In this document: piece by piece, positions 17,825-25,567 of the stretch
Numbering within the stretch: position 1 is the first letter of the stretch
How the letters are laid out: every line of letters begins with the position of its first letter
NCBI RefSeq assembly: GCF_002884445.1
Contig: NZ_KZ614144.1
Coordinates: forward strand, 2,680,290-2,744,289
Reading direction: 5' to 3'
Length of the DNA stretch: 64,000 nt
From: Paenibacillus castaneae
GTDB lineage: Bacteria > Bacillota > Bacilli > Paenibacillales > Paenibacillaceae
Program-made: the position numbers and the translations under genes
Notes under the pieces: generated by a model
Database searches by the model: none
What the model saw: only the letters and a program-made list of their open reading frames with translations
What the model was told of the DNA's origin: nothing

Positions 17825-18354
17825 TGCGTTCAACAGCTAGAAAACGTCGTTCCTTCATGACGCTGCATCGGTGGATATTTGTAATTGTAGCTGCCTTATT
17901 GGTCATTGGTACTGCGTTCGGTATTTACTATCGCGAGATACAGACGGCAACTTGGGCGGCAACAAACGAAGCGAAAACGAAAGCGATAGAAGCTGCACAG
18001 CTTCAAAGCGTTGAGACTGTTTACACACATGCATGGAATAAAAAGAGCTGGATTGTTAAAGGAATAGATCAAGATAATCAAAATGTATTTGTTTGGATTG
18101 CGGATGACATGGAACCGAAGATTATTAAAGAAGCTGACAGCATCTCCAGGCAAGCTTTAAAGGATTCATTCCATTCCTCCAAGCCTGATGCAACAATTAA
18201 GAGAATCCAACCAGGTTTATTGGATGATGAGCCAGTGTGGGAAATCTATTACAGCACTGGCGAGCGTTCGAAGCATTATTTCTATGATTTCTATGCATTT
18301 GACAGCGGCAGCTTTATTAACAGCTATCGTCTGCCAGCCAAAACGGAGCCGTAA
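17824..18354 (+). CDS. tseB: TseB-like cell-wall elongation regulator (YpmB)
   Basis: A 176-residue single-pass membrane protein: a basic cytoplasmic N-terminus (RSTARKRRS), a membrane helix at about residues 17-36, and an extracytoplasmic domain with two similar halves, as in YpmB/DUF5590 proteins. The Bacillus member, TseB, binds the elongation penicillin-binding protein PBP2A and tunes its activity. The ATG overlaps the previous TAA (TAATG) and has only a weak ribosome site, so translation probably depends on the upstream gene. An intrinsic terminator overlaps its stop codon, ending the long block that starts at dapB. In Bacillus, ypmB also lies downstream of dinG. Confidence 0.85.
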   Translation: MRSTARKRRSFMTLHRWIFVIVAALLVIGTAFGIYYREIQTATWAATNEAKTKAIEAAQLQSVETVYTHAWNKKSWIVKGIDQDNQNVFVWIADDMEPKIIKEADSISRQALKDSFHSSKPDATIKRIQPGLLDDEPVWEIYYSTGERSKHYFYDFYAFDSGSFINSYRLPAKTEP

Positions 18355-18372
18355 GGCTCCGTTTCCTATTTT
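18341..18372 (+). terminator. Intrinsic terminator overlapping the tseB stop
   Basis: AAACGGAGCC (18341-18350) pairs with GGCTCCGTTT (18355-18364) over a GTAA loop that holds the TAA stop. A T-rich stretch with one interruption follows. Confidence 0.8.
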
Positions 18373-18422
18373 TACACAGCGAATCTTGCAGCTATTTATG
18401 TTATACTTTCGTATAGCAATTG

Positions 18423-18431
18423 TGATATACT
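18423..18431 (+). promoter_or_regulatory. Extended -10 promoter for the 18469-20494 pair
   Basis: TGATATACT gives TG-N-TATACT. A similar TGTTATACT lies at 18399-18407. Neither has a good -35 box, which is usual for extended -10 promoters. They are the first such elements after the tseB terminator and 38-60 bases before the next gene. Confidence 0.5.
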
Positions 18432-18468
18432 ATTGTAGACAAAAATAGCAGCGGGAGGGATTGGATCA

Positions 18469-18999
18469 GTGAAGAAACCGCGTATGATACCTATAATTGT
18501 TGTTGCTGTAGTGAGTGTATTGGTTCTTTTCGGTGGGTGGACTATTTATAATCAAGTGGCGATCGCTGCACCATTGCAGCAGGCCTTTAAAAATATGGAT
18601 GGTGTTGTTTCCTCTACAAAGCCAGTTATTACTCGTGACCAAGTGACTATTGAAGTTGTATTGGCACCGGGAGCTAATATTAGAGAAATCTATGAATCTA
18701 TTTCAGCAAACGGAAAAGATGTGTTCGGTGACCGACGTCTTAAGCTTGATATTAAGACAGAACCAAACAAGCAGTTGGATGATCTATGGTATGCTTCCTT
18801 ATTCAAGGTTGCCGAAGCTATGGAGAACAAGGCTTATTCCGAAATACCAACGGCTATGAGCGATGCAGCCAAATCGTATAAAGATGTAACTGTTTCGTCC
18901 GAGATGGATAATAAGAATGTATATATTACAATTAAAAATAAAGATGCAGTAAAATATGTAGTTCTGCCTCGTACTCCAGGTCAAATGGAGGTGTGGTAA
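18469..18999 (+). CDS. Membrane-anchored extracytoplasmic protein of unknown function
   Basis: I do not recognise this 176-residue protein. It has a short basic N-terminus (KKPR), one strong membrane helix at about residues 6-26, and an outside domain of about 145 residues with alternating beta and alpha character and no cysteines. No lipobox is present. The GTG start is set by GGGAGGGA eight bases upstream. It is followed after one base by a short FtsH-type protease gene whose ribosome site (GGAGGTG) lies inside this gene, so the two are co-translated. The protease lacks the extracytoplasmic domain usual in FtsH. This protein could supply or replace it, or be a substrate or adaptor; that is inference. 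Confidence 0.72.
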   Translation: MKKPRMIPIIVVAVVSVLVLFGGWTIYNQVAIAAPLQQAFKNMDGVVSSTKPVITRDQVTIEVVLAPGANIREIYESISANGKDVFGDRRLKLDIKTEPNKQLDDLWYASLFKVAEAMENKAYSEIPTAMSDAAKSYKDVTVSSEMDNKNVYITIKNKDAVKYVVLPRTPGQMEVW

Positions 19000-19000
19000 T

Positions 19001-20494
19001 ATGCGTAAATACTTGCCTGAAATAATAATCGGCTTTATTCCTGTCCTAATTGCTTTTTTAATTTATATTGGACTGAATGTAGTGCCTGTACTCCTTATGG
19101 GTGTCTTGGGTTTTGCTGTCGTCTACGCTGCCAGAAGCAGAGGTAAGATGACGGCCTTGCCAAGACAACAGGGGCGTTCCAATGCGAAGATGACTCCCTT
19201 TACCTTCGAACAAATCGGAGGGCAGGAGCGGGCTAAACAGGAGCTTGTAGAAGCGCTGGACTTTCTTGTACACCAAGAGCGAATTGCTAAGCTGGGCATA
19301 AGACCGTTGAAAGGCATATTGCTATCCGGTCCTCCGGGAACAGGGAAAACGCTGCTTGCCAAAGCTGCAGCTCAATATACCGATTCCATTTACTTAGCAG
19401 CTTCAGGAAGCGAGTTCGTTGAGATGTATGTCGGTGTTGGTGCGGGACGTGTAAGAGATCTGTTTAAGGAAGCACGTACGAAAGCGAACAAAGCTGGAAA
19501 GAGCAGTGCGGTTATTTTTATCGATGAAATTGATGTTATTGGCGGTAAGAGGGACGGCGGTCAGCAGCGTGAATACGATCAAACGCTTAATCAGCTGTTG
19601 ACCGAGATGGATGGCATACATGCCAATGAATCACCGCGAATTTTGCTGATAGCAGCTACAAACCGCAAGGAGATGCTGGATAGCGCATTGCTTCGCCCAG
19701 GCCGATTTGACCGTCAAATCGAGGTTGATTTGCCAGACAAAAAGGGCAGATTGCATATATTGAACATTCATGCTAACAATAAGCCTATAGCTGAAGACGT
19801 TAATTTAGATCGAATTGCTTCTGAATCATTTGGTTTCTCTGGTGCTCAGCTTGAAAGTGTCATGAACGAAGCGGCAATCTATGCACTGCGCTTTGAAGAT
19901 GATATGATTTCGGAGCGGCATTTGACAATGGCGATCGACAAGGTCATGATGGGTGAGAAAACAGATCGTGAATCTACAAAAGAAGAGCGTGAGCGTGTTG
20001 CTCTGCATGAGCTGGGCCATGCCATTATGGCTGAGCTGGTTCGCCCAGGCAGTGTATCTCAGGTTGCCCTTTCACCGCGCGGAAAAGCTTTAGGCTACGT
20101 TCGTCACAATCCGCAGGCGGATCAATATCTTTATACAAAGCCATTTCTAAATGAACAAATTATGATCGCGCTGAGCGGCGCTGCGGCGGAAGAAATGTTT
20201 TATGGCGATAGAAGTACGGGCTCGCGGGGCGATTTCGAGCAATCTATCAATATCGTCAAAACATTAGTAGAGTCGGGGTTAACGGATTTAGGCATCGTGG
20301 ATTCATCCATGATGACGAAGGAAGCATGGGCGCACATCAATCGCTCCATTCTGGACGAGCTGATGGTTCAAACCAAAACGTTATTAGAACAGAAACGTGA
20401 TGTATTTACAAAATCGCTGGAAACCTTATTGCTTGAAGAAACATTAAGCGGGGAACATTTCCGACGTCTTCTGAAAGCACACACAGCTGCATAA
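19001..20494 (+). CDS. Short FtsH-type AAA+ membrane zinc protease
   Basis: The 497-residue protein has all FtsH catalytic parts: Walker A GPPGTGKT from residue 110, the pore loop in FVEMYVGVGAGRVRDLF, Walker B VIFIDEID, the second region of homology ATNRKEMLDSALLRPGRFDR, and the zinc site HELGH at 336-340. The third ligand Asp is in STGSRGDFEQ. It is about 110-150 residues shorter than standard FtsH because the two N-terminal membrane helices (about 5-24 and 26-43) follow one another with almost no loop, so the usual extracytoplasmic domain is absent. It is probably a paralogue, not the housekeeping ftsH next to hpt/tilS. Its partner gene lies one base upstream. Confidence 0.85.
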   Translation: MRKYLPEIIIGFIPVLIAFLIYIGLNVVPVLLMGVLGFAVVYAARSRGKMTALPRQQGRSNAKMTPFTFEQIGGQERAKQELVEALDFLVHQERIAKLGIRPLKGILLSGPPGTGKTLLAKAAAQYTDSIYLAASGSEFVEMYVGVGAGRVRDLFKEARTKANKAGKSSAVIFIDEIDVIGGKRDGGQQREYDQTLNQLLTEMDGIHANESPRILLIAATNRKEMLDSALLRPGRFDRQIEVDLPDKKGRLHILNIHANNKPIAEDVNLDRIASESFGFSGAQLESVMNEAAIYALRFEDDMISERHLTMAIDKVMMGEKTDRESTKEERERVALHELGHAIMAELVRPGSVSQVALSPRGKALGYVRHNPQADQYLYTKPFLNEQIMIALSGAAAEEMFYGDRSTGSRGDFEQSINIVKTLVESGLTDLGIVDSSMMTKEAWAHINRSILDELMVQTKTLLEQKRDVFTKSLETLLLEETLSGEHFRRLLKAHTAA

Positions 20495-20515
20495 TCTGTT
20501 CACATATTACAATTT

Positions 20516-20547
20516 GAAGGCGGAGTCCTGCTCCGTCTTCTTTTTTT
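20516..20547 (+). terminator. Intrinsic terminator after the FtsH-type protease
   Basis: GAAGGCGGAG (20516-20525) pairs with CTCCGTCTTC (20531-20540) with one wobble; seven T residues follow. A TATAAT box at 20560-20565 just downstream may start the next transcript, but its -35 region is poor. Confidence 0.9.
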
Positions 20548-20624
20548 CTTGAAATCCGTTATAATAGAAATGAAGAGGTTTTGATAGGATTTTCCCTCAA
20601 TAGGTTATAAGGGGCTATATCACC

Positions 20625-21518
20625 ATGCCAAAGGAGTCATATACATTGAATATAAGAAAAGTTGGAGTCGTTGGACTAGGAACGATGGGGCAGGGAATCG
20701 CAGAAATGCTTGCTTCCAAGGGGTTGGAGGTCATCATGATCGAGCGTTCACAAGAACGTCTTGAGCACGGTGTGCAAATGATTGAAATAAGCTTGGACAA
20801 GCAAATCGAGAAATGGGCGCTAACTCAAACAGAGAAGAAGCTTATGATGAACCGAATGGAGACTTCTTTAGATTATGAGAAACTAGCCGACTGTGAACTC
20901 GTGATTGAGACGATATCTGAGGATTTGGATAGTAAAAAATTAGTGTTCGAAGCCATTGATCGAATTTGCGGACCGGAAGCCATCCTGGCAAGCAACACTT
21001 CCACGCTTAGTTTAACTGAGCTTGCAAGCGTAACCGGAAGGCCGGATCGTGTAATTGGTACGCATTTCATCTATCCTGTTTTTAAAATTGATCTGGTAGA
21101 AATTGTTCGGGGACTAAAGACATCCGATGAGACTTTCTTGCGTACCAAACATTTCGTCGAGGAAGTTATTCAGAAAAAAGGGGTCATGGTATTCGAATCC
21201 CCAGGCTTCGTTACAACTCGACTTATATGCTTATTAATAAATGAAGCACTGCATGTCCTGGAGGAAGGTGTTGCGACAGCAGAGGATATTGATAATGCCA
21301 TGCGCATTGGGTATTCCTTCCATCATGGACCGTTTGAAATGTGCGATCGCTTCGGATTAGATTCTGTTCTTGCTGCTTTGGAGCGGATGTTCCGAGAATA
21401 CGGCGAGTTGAAGTACCGTCCGTCTATTGTGCTGAAAAAGATGGTGCGCGCAGGACAGCTCGGCGCAAAAACAGGATCCGGCTTCTTCAAATACGATATG
21501 GATGGAGATCGAATCTAA
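20625..21518 (+). CDS. 3-hydroxyacyl-CoA dehydrogenase family protein
   Basis: A 297-residue NAD-dependent 3-hydroxyacyl-CoA (for example 3-hydroxybutyryl-CoA) dehydrogenase fold. The N-terminal Rossmann loop GLGTMGQGIAEMLASKG lies at about residues 17-33, ASNTSTLSLTEL follows, and the C-terminal domain has PGFVTTRLICLLINEAL and GPFEMCDRFGLD. The catalytic region reads GTHFIYPV at 145-152, where the family usually has HFFNPV. His147 is kept, but the Asn that normally follows is Tyr150, so activity or substrate may differ. The ackA start lies inside its stop codon, suggesting a common transcript for short-chain acyl metabolism. Confidence 0.85.
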   Translation: MPKESYTLNIRKVGVVGLGTMGQGIAEMLASKGLEVIMIERSQERLEHGVQMIEISLDKQIEKWALTQTEKKLMMNRMETSLDYEKLADCELVIETISEDLDSKKLVFEAIDRICGPEAILASNTSTLSLTELASVTGRPDRVIGTHFIYPVFKIDLVEIVRGLKTSDETFLRTKHFVEEVIQKKGVMVFESPGFVTTRLICLLINEALHVLEEGVATAEDIDNAMRIGYSFHHGPFEMCDRFGLDSVLAALERMFREYGELKYRPSIVLKKMVRAGQLGAKTGSGFFKYDMDGDRI

Positions 21519-22729
21519 TGAAAGTACTAGTCATAAATGCAGGAAGTTCTTCGCTTAAGTATCAGTTCTTTAATATGAGTAATGAATCAGTGCTTGCAAG
21601 CGGGAATGTTGAACGGATCGGAATGGACTCATCTATTGTTACCCATTATCCGGTTGATAAGCCAGAGGTTCGCGAAGTTAGTGAAATATTAGACCATGTT
21701 ACAGCAGTTAAGCGCGTAGCCGAAATGTTGACGCATCCTGAGTTTGGAACGATTACCCATTTGAATGAAATTGATGCAGTGGGTCACCGTGTTGTACATG
21801 GCGGTGAGGCATTCAGCAGCTCTGTCCTTGTTACTCAAGCGGTCAAGGATGAAATTCGCAGGCTGTTTGATCTAGCGCCGTTACATAATCCTGCTCATAT
21901 GATGGGAATTACAGCTGTTGAAACGACTTTGCCGGATGTTCCGCAAGTCGTCGTATTTGATACTGCATTTCATCAAACGATGCCTAATACATCTTATTTA
22001 TATCCGATACCAACCGTTTTGTATCGCCGTCATAAGGTGCGCAGGTACGGTTTCCATGGAACATCGCATTCTTATGTAAGCGATCAAGCTGCTGAATTTT
22101 TACAAAAGCCGCTGGAATCGCTCAAAATGATTACTTGCCATATCGGCAACGGAGCGAGCTTAGCCGCAATATTGGATGGCAAATCACTCGATACAAGCAT
22201 GGGAATGACGCCGCTCGAGGGTCTAATGATGGGAACAAGAAGCGGCGATCTGGATCCCGCTATTGTGCCTTACGTTATGAACAAAGAGGAATTGACATTG
22301 AGCGAAGTAAATTCTATGCTTAACAAACATAGCGGCATGTTAGCCGTTTCGGGGATAAGCAGCGATATGCGTGAGGTTACAGAAGCGATGAATGAAGGGG
22401 ACAAAAACGCTAAGCTCGCCTTTGACATGTACACATATCGTGTGAAGAAATATATTGGCGCTTATGCAGCGGCAATGAATGGACTGGATACACTCGTGTT
22501 TACAGCAGGTGTAGGCGAGAATTCCGTCGTCTTCCGTCAAGCGGTTTGTGAGGGCATCTCCTTCCTTGGGGTTGAGCTTGATCACGCACGAAATGCTGAG
22601 CGCCGCAAGGATGCTCGCGAAATATCAACAGAGGGTTCCCGCGTGAAAGTGCTTGTCGTTCCGACGAATGAGGAACTTCTCATTGCGAGAGATACGTATA
22701 GGATTGTAAACCAAGTAAAGTTGCAATAA
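21518..22729 (+). CDS. ackA: Acetate kinase
   Basis: AckA interconverts acetyl phosphate and acetate with ADP/ATP in overflow and fermentative metabolism. The protein is 403 residues from ATG 21518, which fits the family. Seen are the N-terminal phosphate motif VINAGSSSLKYQFF, GHRVVHGGE, VVFDTAFHQTMP with the catalytic Asp, YGFHGTSH, HIGNGAS, and the C-terminal FTAGVGENS. A longer upstream frame exists but runs through the previous gene in another frame and lacks family homology. The ATG overlaps the dehydrogenase stop (TAATG), and GGAGAT lies upstream. In Bacillus ackA is elsewhere, so this pairing is lineage-specific. Confidence 0.96.
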   Translation: MKVLVINAGSSSLKYQFFNMSNESVLASGNVERIGMDSSIVTHYPVDKPEVREVSEILDHVTAVKRVAEMLTHPEFGTITHLNEIDAVGHRVVHGGEAFSSSVLVTQAVKDEIRRLFDLAPLHNPAHMMGITAVETTLPDVPQVVVFDTAFHQTMPNTSYLYPIPTVLYRRHKVRRYGFHGTSHSYVSDQAAEFLQKPLESLKMITCHIGNGASLAAILDGKSLDTSMGMTPLEGLMMGTRSGDLDPAIVPYVMNKEELTLSEVNSMLNKHSGMLAVSGISSDMREVTEAMNEGDKNAKLAFDMYTYRVKKYIGAYAAAMNGLDTLVFTAGVGENSVVFRQAVCEGISFLGVELDHARNAERRKDAREISTEGSRVKVLVVPTNEELLIARDTYRIVNQVKLQ

Positions 22730-22754
22730 AGGCAAAAATAGGAGGCAGCAGGCA

Positions 22755-23432
22755 TTGAACAACGAGATTTGGAAGGCGTATTCGCATGGCATGGCAGCTG
22801 CGCTGCAAGAGGGCGGCGTTCACGTGTCCGCTATGCTGCTGCGCACGTATCGCCAGCTTGATTTATCGGATACAGAAGCGATGCTTATGCTGCAGATCAT
22901 GGTATATATGGAAGCGGATTTGACTGATTTTCCGACGCCGGAGGAACTAGCTGAACGGATGGGGCTTACGGTTCGAGAGGTTGGCCATTCGCTTGGCCGT
23001 CTGATAAAGGACGGATTTCTGACGATTGATGATTATGTTGACAGCGGGACAGGCATGCAGTCCGAACGCTATAATTGGAGCGGCTGGCTGCTGAAGGCCG
23101 CCGAATTAACAGCAGAGCAGAAGCGGGAGATGAAAAAGGCAGATCGTCAGCCTATGAAGCCACAATCTGCATCGGCAATGGATTTGTTCAGCGTGTTCGA
23201 GCAAGAGCTCGGTCGATTGTTATCACCTATGGAATGCGAGACGATCTCAGGCTGGCTTGATCAAGACCGTTACACAGATGAGATCATCCGCTTCGCACTT
23301 AAGGAGGCGGTGTTTGCCGGCAAGCTGAGCTTGCGCTATATTGACCGCATACTAATTGAGTGGAGTCGCAATCGAGTAACAAATGCAGATGAAGCACGCG
23401 CTCATTCGCAGAAATTTCGTGGGAGAAGCTAA
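22755..23432 (+). CDS. dnaD: DNA replication initiation protein DnaD
   Basis: DnaD remodels DNA and helps load the replicative helicase at oriC and at restart sites. The 225-residue protein has the N-terminal winged-helix oligomerisation domain (about residues 15-100, including LSDTEAMLMLQIMVYME and TPEELAERMGLTVREVGHSLGRLIKDGFL). The DnaB/DnaD C-terminal domain follows (about 140-210), with FEQELGRLLSPMECETISGWL and the YIDRILIEW motif. The start is TTG 22755, set by AGGAGGC upstream. In Bacillus nth follows dnaD directly; here nth lies 20 kb away. A strong terminator overlaps the stop. Confidence 0.93.
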   Translation: MNNEIWKAYSHGMAAALQEGGVHVSAMLLRTYRQLDLSDTEAMLMLQIMVYMEADLTDFPTPEELAERMGLTVREVGHSLGRLIKDGFLTIDDYVDSGTGMQSERYNWSGWLLKAAELTAEQKREMKKADRQPMKPQSASAMDLFSVFEQELGRLLSPMECETISGWLDQDRYTDEIIRFALKEAVFAGKLSLRYIDRILIEWSRNRVTNADEARAHSQKFRGRS

Positions 23433-23457
23433 GCCGAAGGGCTTAGCTTCTTTTTTT
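23425..23457 (+). terminator. Intrinsic terminator after dnaD
   Basis: GAAGCTAAGCC (23425-23435) pairs perfectly with GGCTTAGCTTC (23440-23450) over a GAAG loop; seven T residues follow. The dnaD stop is within the first arm. Confidence 0.95.
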
Positions 23458-23589
23458 GGATAGACTTTTTGGATGTAATGCGTTCAAACCCGGCCGCCCA
23501 TTGCTATTCGATTAGACTTGCCCCTACTATTTCGGAGGATCCTAGAATATTCCTTATCTATATCAAATGAGATCACATCCAAATCAATT

Positions 23590-23780
23590 AACTGTATAAA
23601 CTCCATTTATTCCTTCTATTGGCCTCGATTATTTGTTTTTACATGTATTTACTACAGCTAATTTTGGCAATTCATCGTAAATTGTAAGATATCGCTGGAA
23701 TTAACGTGAGCTTATACAGCTAAATGATCTCTAACGGCTGCTACGATCGAAATTAACTGCTGCTTTTCCAGTTAATCGTT
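23590..23780. repeat. AT-rich intergenic repeat region (diverged units shared with 63.5-63.8 kb)
   Basis: The gene-free stretch 23458-23969 contains several related AT-rich units around a TACAGCTAA or TTAACTG core. The unit at 23638-23664 (TTTACATGTATTTACTACAG and on) differs at only a few positions from the units at 63.6 kb. A second unit near 23693-23730, running from ATCGCT to TACAGCTAAATGAT, matches 63.69 kb in the same way. No ORF with a ribosome site is present. This looks like a chromosomal repeat family; its function is unknown. Confidence 0.5.
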
Positions 23781-23902
23781 AGCCAAATTCTATTACAACT
23801 AGCTTCTGTTCATTGATTTAAAGAATTAAGCTATTAGAGAAAATTATGCCTTATTATTGGAATGTAACGTACTATAAATATATATTATTTTGTTAAATTT
23901 TA

Positions 23903-23931
23903 TTGTATTCATCTCAAAAACTATGTATAAT
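23903..23931 (+). promoter_or_regulatory. Sigma-A promoter of the GH26-like gene
   Basis: TTGTAT (23903-23908) and TATAAT (23926-23931) are 17 bases apart. An inverted repeat, CCCTAG (23933-23938) and CTAGGG (23953-23958), spans the expected start of transcription and could be an operator or a small hairpin at the ribosome site. Confidence 0.75.
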
Positions 23932-23969
23932 TCCCTAGAGTTTGTAAAAACAACTAGGGGGAAATATAG

Positions 23970-25313
23970 GTGAAATGGAAATCCTTGATAGCTTCAGTAC
24001 TAGGCACGATACTATTTCTATCAACCTCGTCATCACTATGGGCGGCAAGCTTTAATGCGAAAGAGGTCACAATCTACACCACTCAAATCAATAAGAATCC
24101 TTCGAAGTATGAGCCGATCAAAGGAGCTTACTTGGGAGCATATATTATCCAAGATGAAACGATTAAAGCCAACATCGATACATTTACAGACTGGACAAAG
24201 AAAAAGCATGCCAGTTATTTCTATTATGTTGGTTATGGAAGTCCTTTCCCAAAAGAATGGGTGGAGCAGGTTAAGGCAGCGGGTGGTTTCCCGCATATCG
24301 CTTGGGAACCGAACAATGGCCTGCAGGATGTACAAGATAATGCCTATTTGAGGAAATTTGCACTCGACGCCAAAGAATCTGGGGTACCTATCTTTTTGCG
24401 CTATGCTAGTGAAATGAACGGCACTTGGACCGAATATTCTGGCAAAGGAAAAGAAGAGCTGTACAAACAGAAGTGGAAGCTGGTTCACAGCGTTATGAGC
24501 AAAACAGCGCCGAATGTTATGATGACTTGGACGGTCTTCACCTTTCCTGAAGAACCGATGATGAAGTATTATCCTGGTGATGAATATGTGGATTGGGTTG
24601 GCGTCAACATCTATAACGTCATGTACCATAACAATGATATTAATCAGCGAGCGGACAAAGAGGACCCATTGGAGCTGCTCGATTATGTGTACAAAGAGTT
24701 CAGTTATCGCAAGCCGATCCAAATATCTGAGTTTGGCGTGACCCATTACACGATCACCGACAAAAAATACCACGTCAATTTTGCAATGGATAAAATTGCA
24801 CGACTATACAACGTGCTTCCAACTAAATACCCGCGTGTGAAATCGATATACTACTTTGATGTCAATAATCTGGTTAACGCGCCAGCTGGTCGGAAAATTA
24901 ATGATTATTCGCTTACCAGTGATAAAAACGTACTAGCTGTTTATAACAAAGCCATTCAAAATCCACACTATTTGACGGATATAGCAGGCGCTCTAGTGCA
25001 AGAACCACGCAAGGAAAATTATTCTTACCGCACTTTTTTATTTTATAAAAACGGGAGTTTATATGTTGATCTTTCTTTTTACCAAAATTATCTTCGTCTG
25101 AAAAGCACCAAAAAACAAAATCAAGTTACGCTCTCCGATGGCATCAAGAGCAAAACATATACACTCACATCAGGCAGTGTGAAACGTGTCGGATACCTCA
25201 AGCCGGACGTCATTCAGGGACTTCCATTACGCGAGGTTGCGGAATATTTCGGCTATAAGCTTAATTTGGAACAATTAAAAGAAGAGACCAATATTTATTT
25301 GGTGAAAAAGTAA
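23970..25313 (+). CDS. Secreted GH26-like glycoside hydrolase with C-terminal copper-amine-oxidase-N-like domain
   Basis: A 447-residue exported protein. The signal peptide is at about residues 1-26, ending LWAAS. The middle (about 45-320) resembles GH26 (mannanase-type, clan GH-A). The acid/base Glu148 lies in RYASEMNGTWTEY and the nucleophile Glu254 in ISEFGVTHY. The last 100 residues resemble the copper-amine-oxidase N-terminal-like domains that are common in Paenibacillus surface proteins (GLPLREVAEYFGYKL). The probable substrate is a beta-mannan or another beta-linked cell-wall glycan. The GTG start at 23970 is set by AGGGGGA, and the gene has its own promoter and terminator. Confidence 0.8.
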   Translation: MKWKSLIASVLGTILFLSTSSSLWAASFNAKEVTIYTTQINKNPSKYEPIKGAYLGAYIIQDETIKANIDTFTDWTKKKHASYFYYVGYGSPFPKEWVEQVKAAGGFPHIAWEPNNGLQDVQDNAYLRKFALDAKESGVPIFLRYASEMNGTWTEYSGKGKEELYKQKWKLVHSVMSKTAPNVMMTWTVFTFPEEPMMKYYPGDEYVDWVGVNIYNVMYHNNDINQRADKEDPLELLDYVYKEFSYRKPIQISEFGVTHYTITDKKYHVNFAMDKIARLYNVLPTKYPRVKSIYYFDVNNLVNAPAGRKINDYSLTSDKNVLAVYNKAIQNPHYLTDIAGALVQEPRKENYSYRTFLFYKNGSLYVDLSFYQNYLRLKSTKKQNQVTLSDGIKSKTYTLTSGSVKRVGYLKPDVIQGLPLREVAEYFGYKLNLEQLKEETNIYLVKK

Positions 25314-25318
25314 ATCGG

Positions 25319-25366
25319 ATAGAGGATAATTGGCTTAAACATGAGCTGATTATCCTCTATTTTTTA
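25319..25366 (+). terminator. Intrinsic terminator after the GH26-like gene
   Basis: ATAGAGGATAAT (25319-25330) pairs with ATTATCCTCTAT (25349-25360) and is extended inwards by five further pairs, two of them wobble. A T run follows. Confidence 0.92.
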
Positions 25367-25424
25367 TTGCTCCCCGCGGCTACAAGCTCCTTATTCGGCT
25401 GTTTATAATGTAGCAGGGGTGACT

Positions 25425-25492
25425 AATATCAAAAAATGATATTAAATTCCATTGCAGACGAAGTACACGTATAATAATTTCAAAAGTTGAAA
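25425..25492. promoter_or_regulatory. Two inverted repeats upstream of the oxidoreductase gene
   Basis: AATATCA (25425-25431) and TGATATT (25437-25443) form a perfect repeat around five A residues. TTTCAA-AAG-TTGAAA forms another at 25478-25492. Between them, TTGCAG (25452) and TAATTT (25475), 17 bases apart, could be a weak promoter. Such an arrangement suggests operator sites, but the regulator is unknown. Confidence 0.35.
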
Positions 25493-25567
25493 CTAAACTC
25501 GAAAATTTAAAATTATGCACTATACGTTTATATGTTTAAACCAATAATCATAGCAGGAGTGATAAGT

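Noticed and set aside
24036..24773. 245-codon minus-strand frame opposite the GH26-like gene
   Set aside because: It is the mirror of a strongly supported coding region with catalytic motifs; composition is odd and there is no ribosome site.
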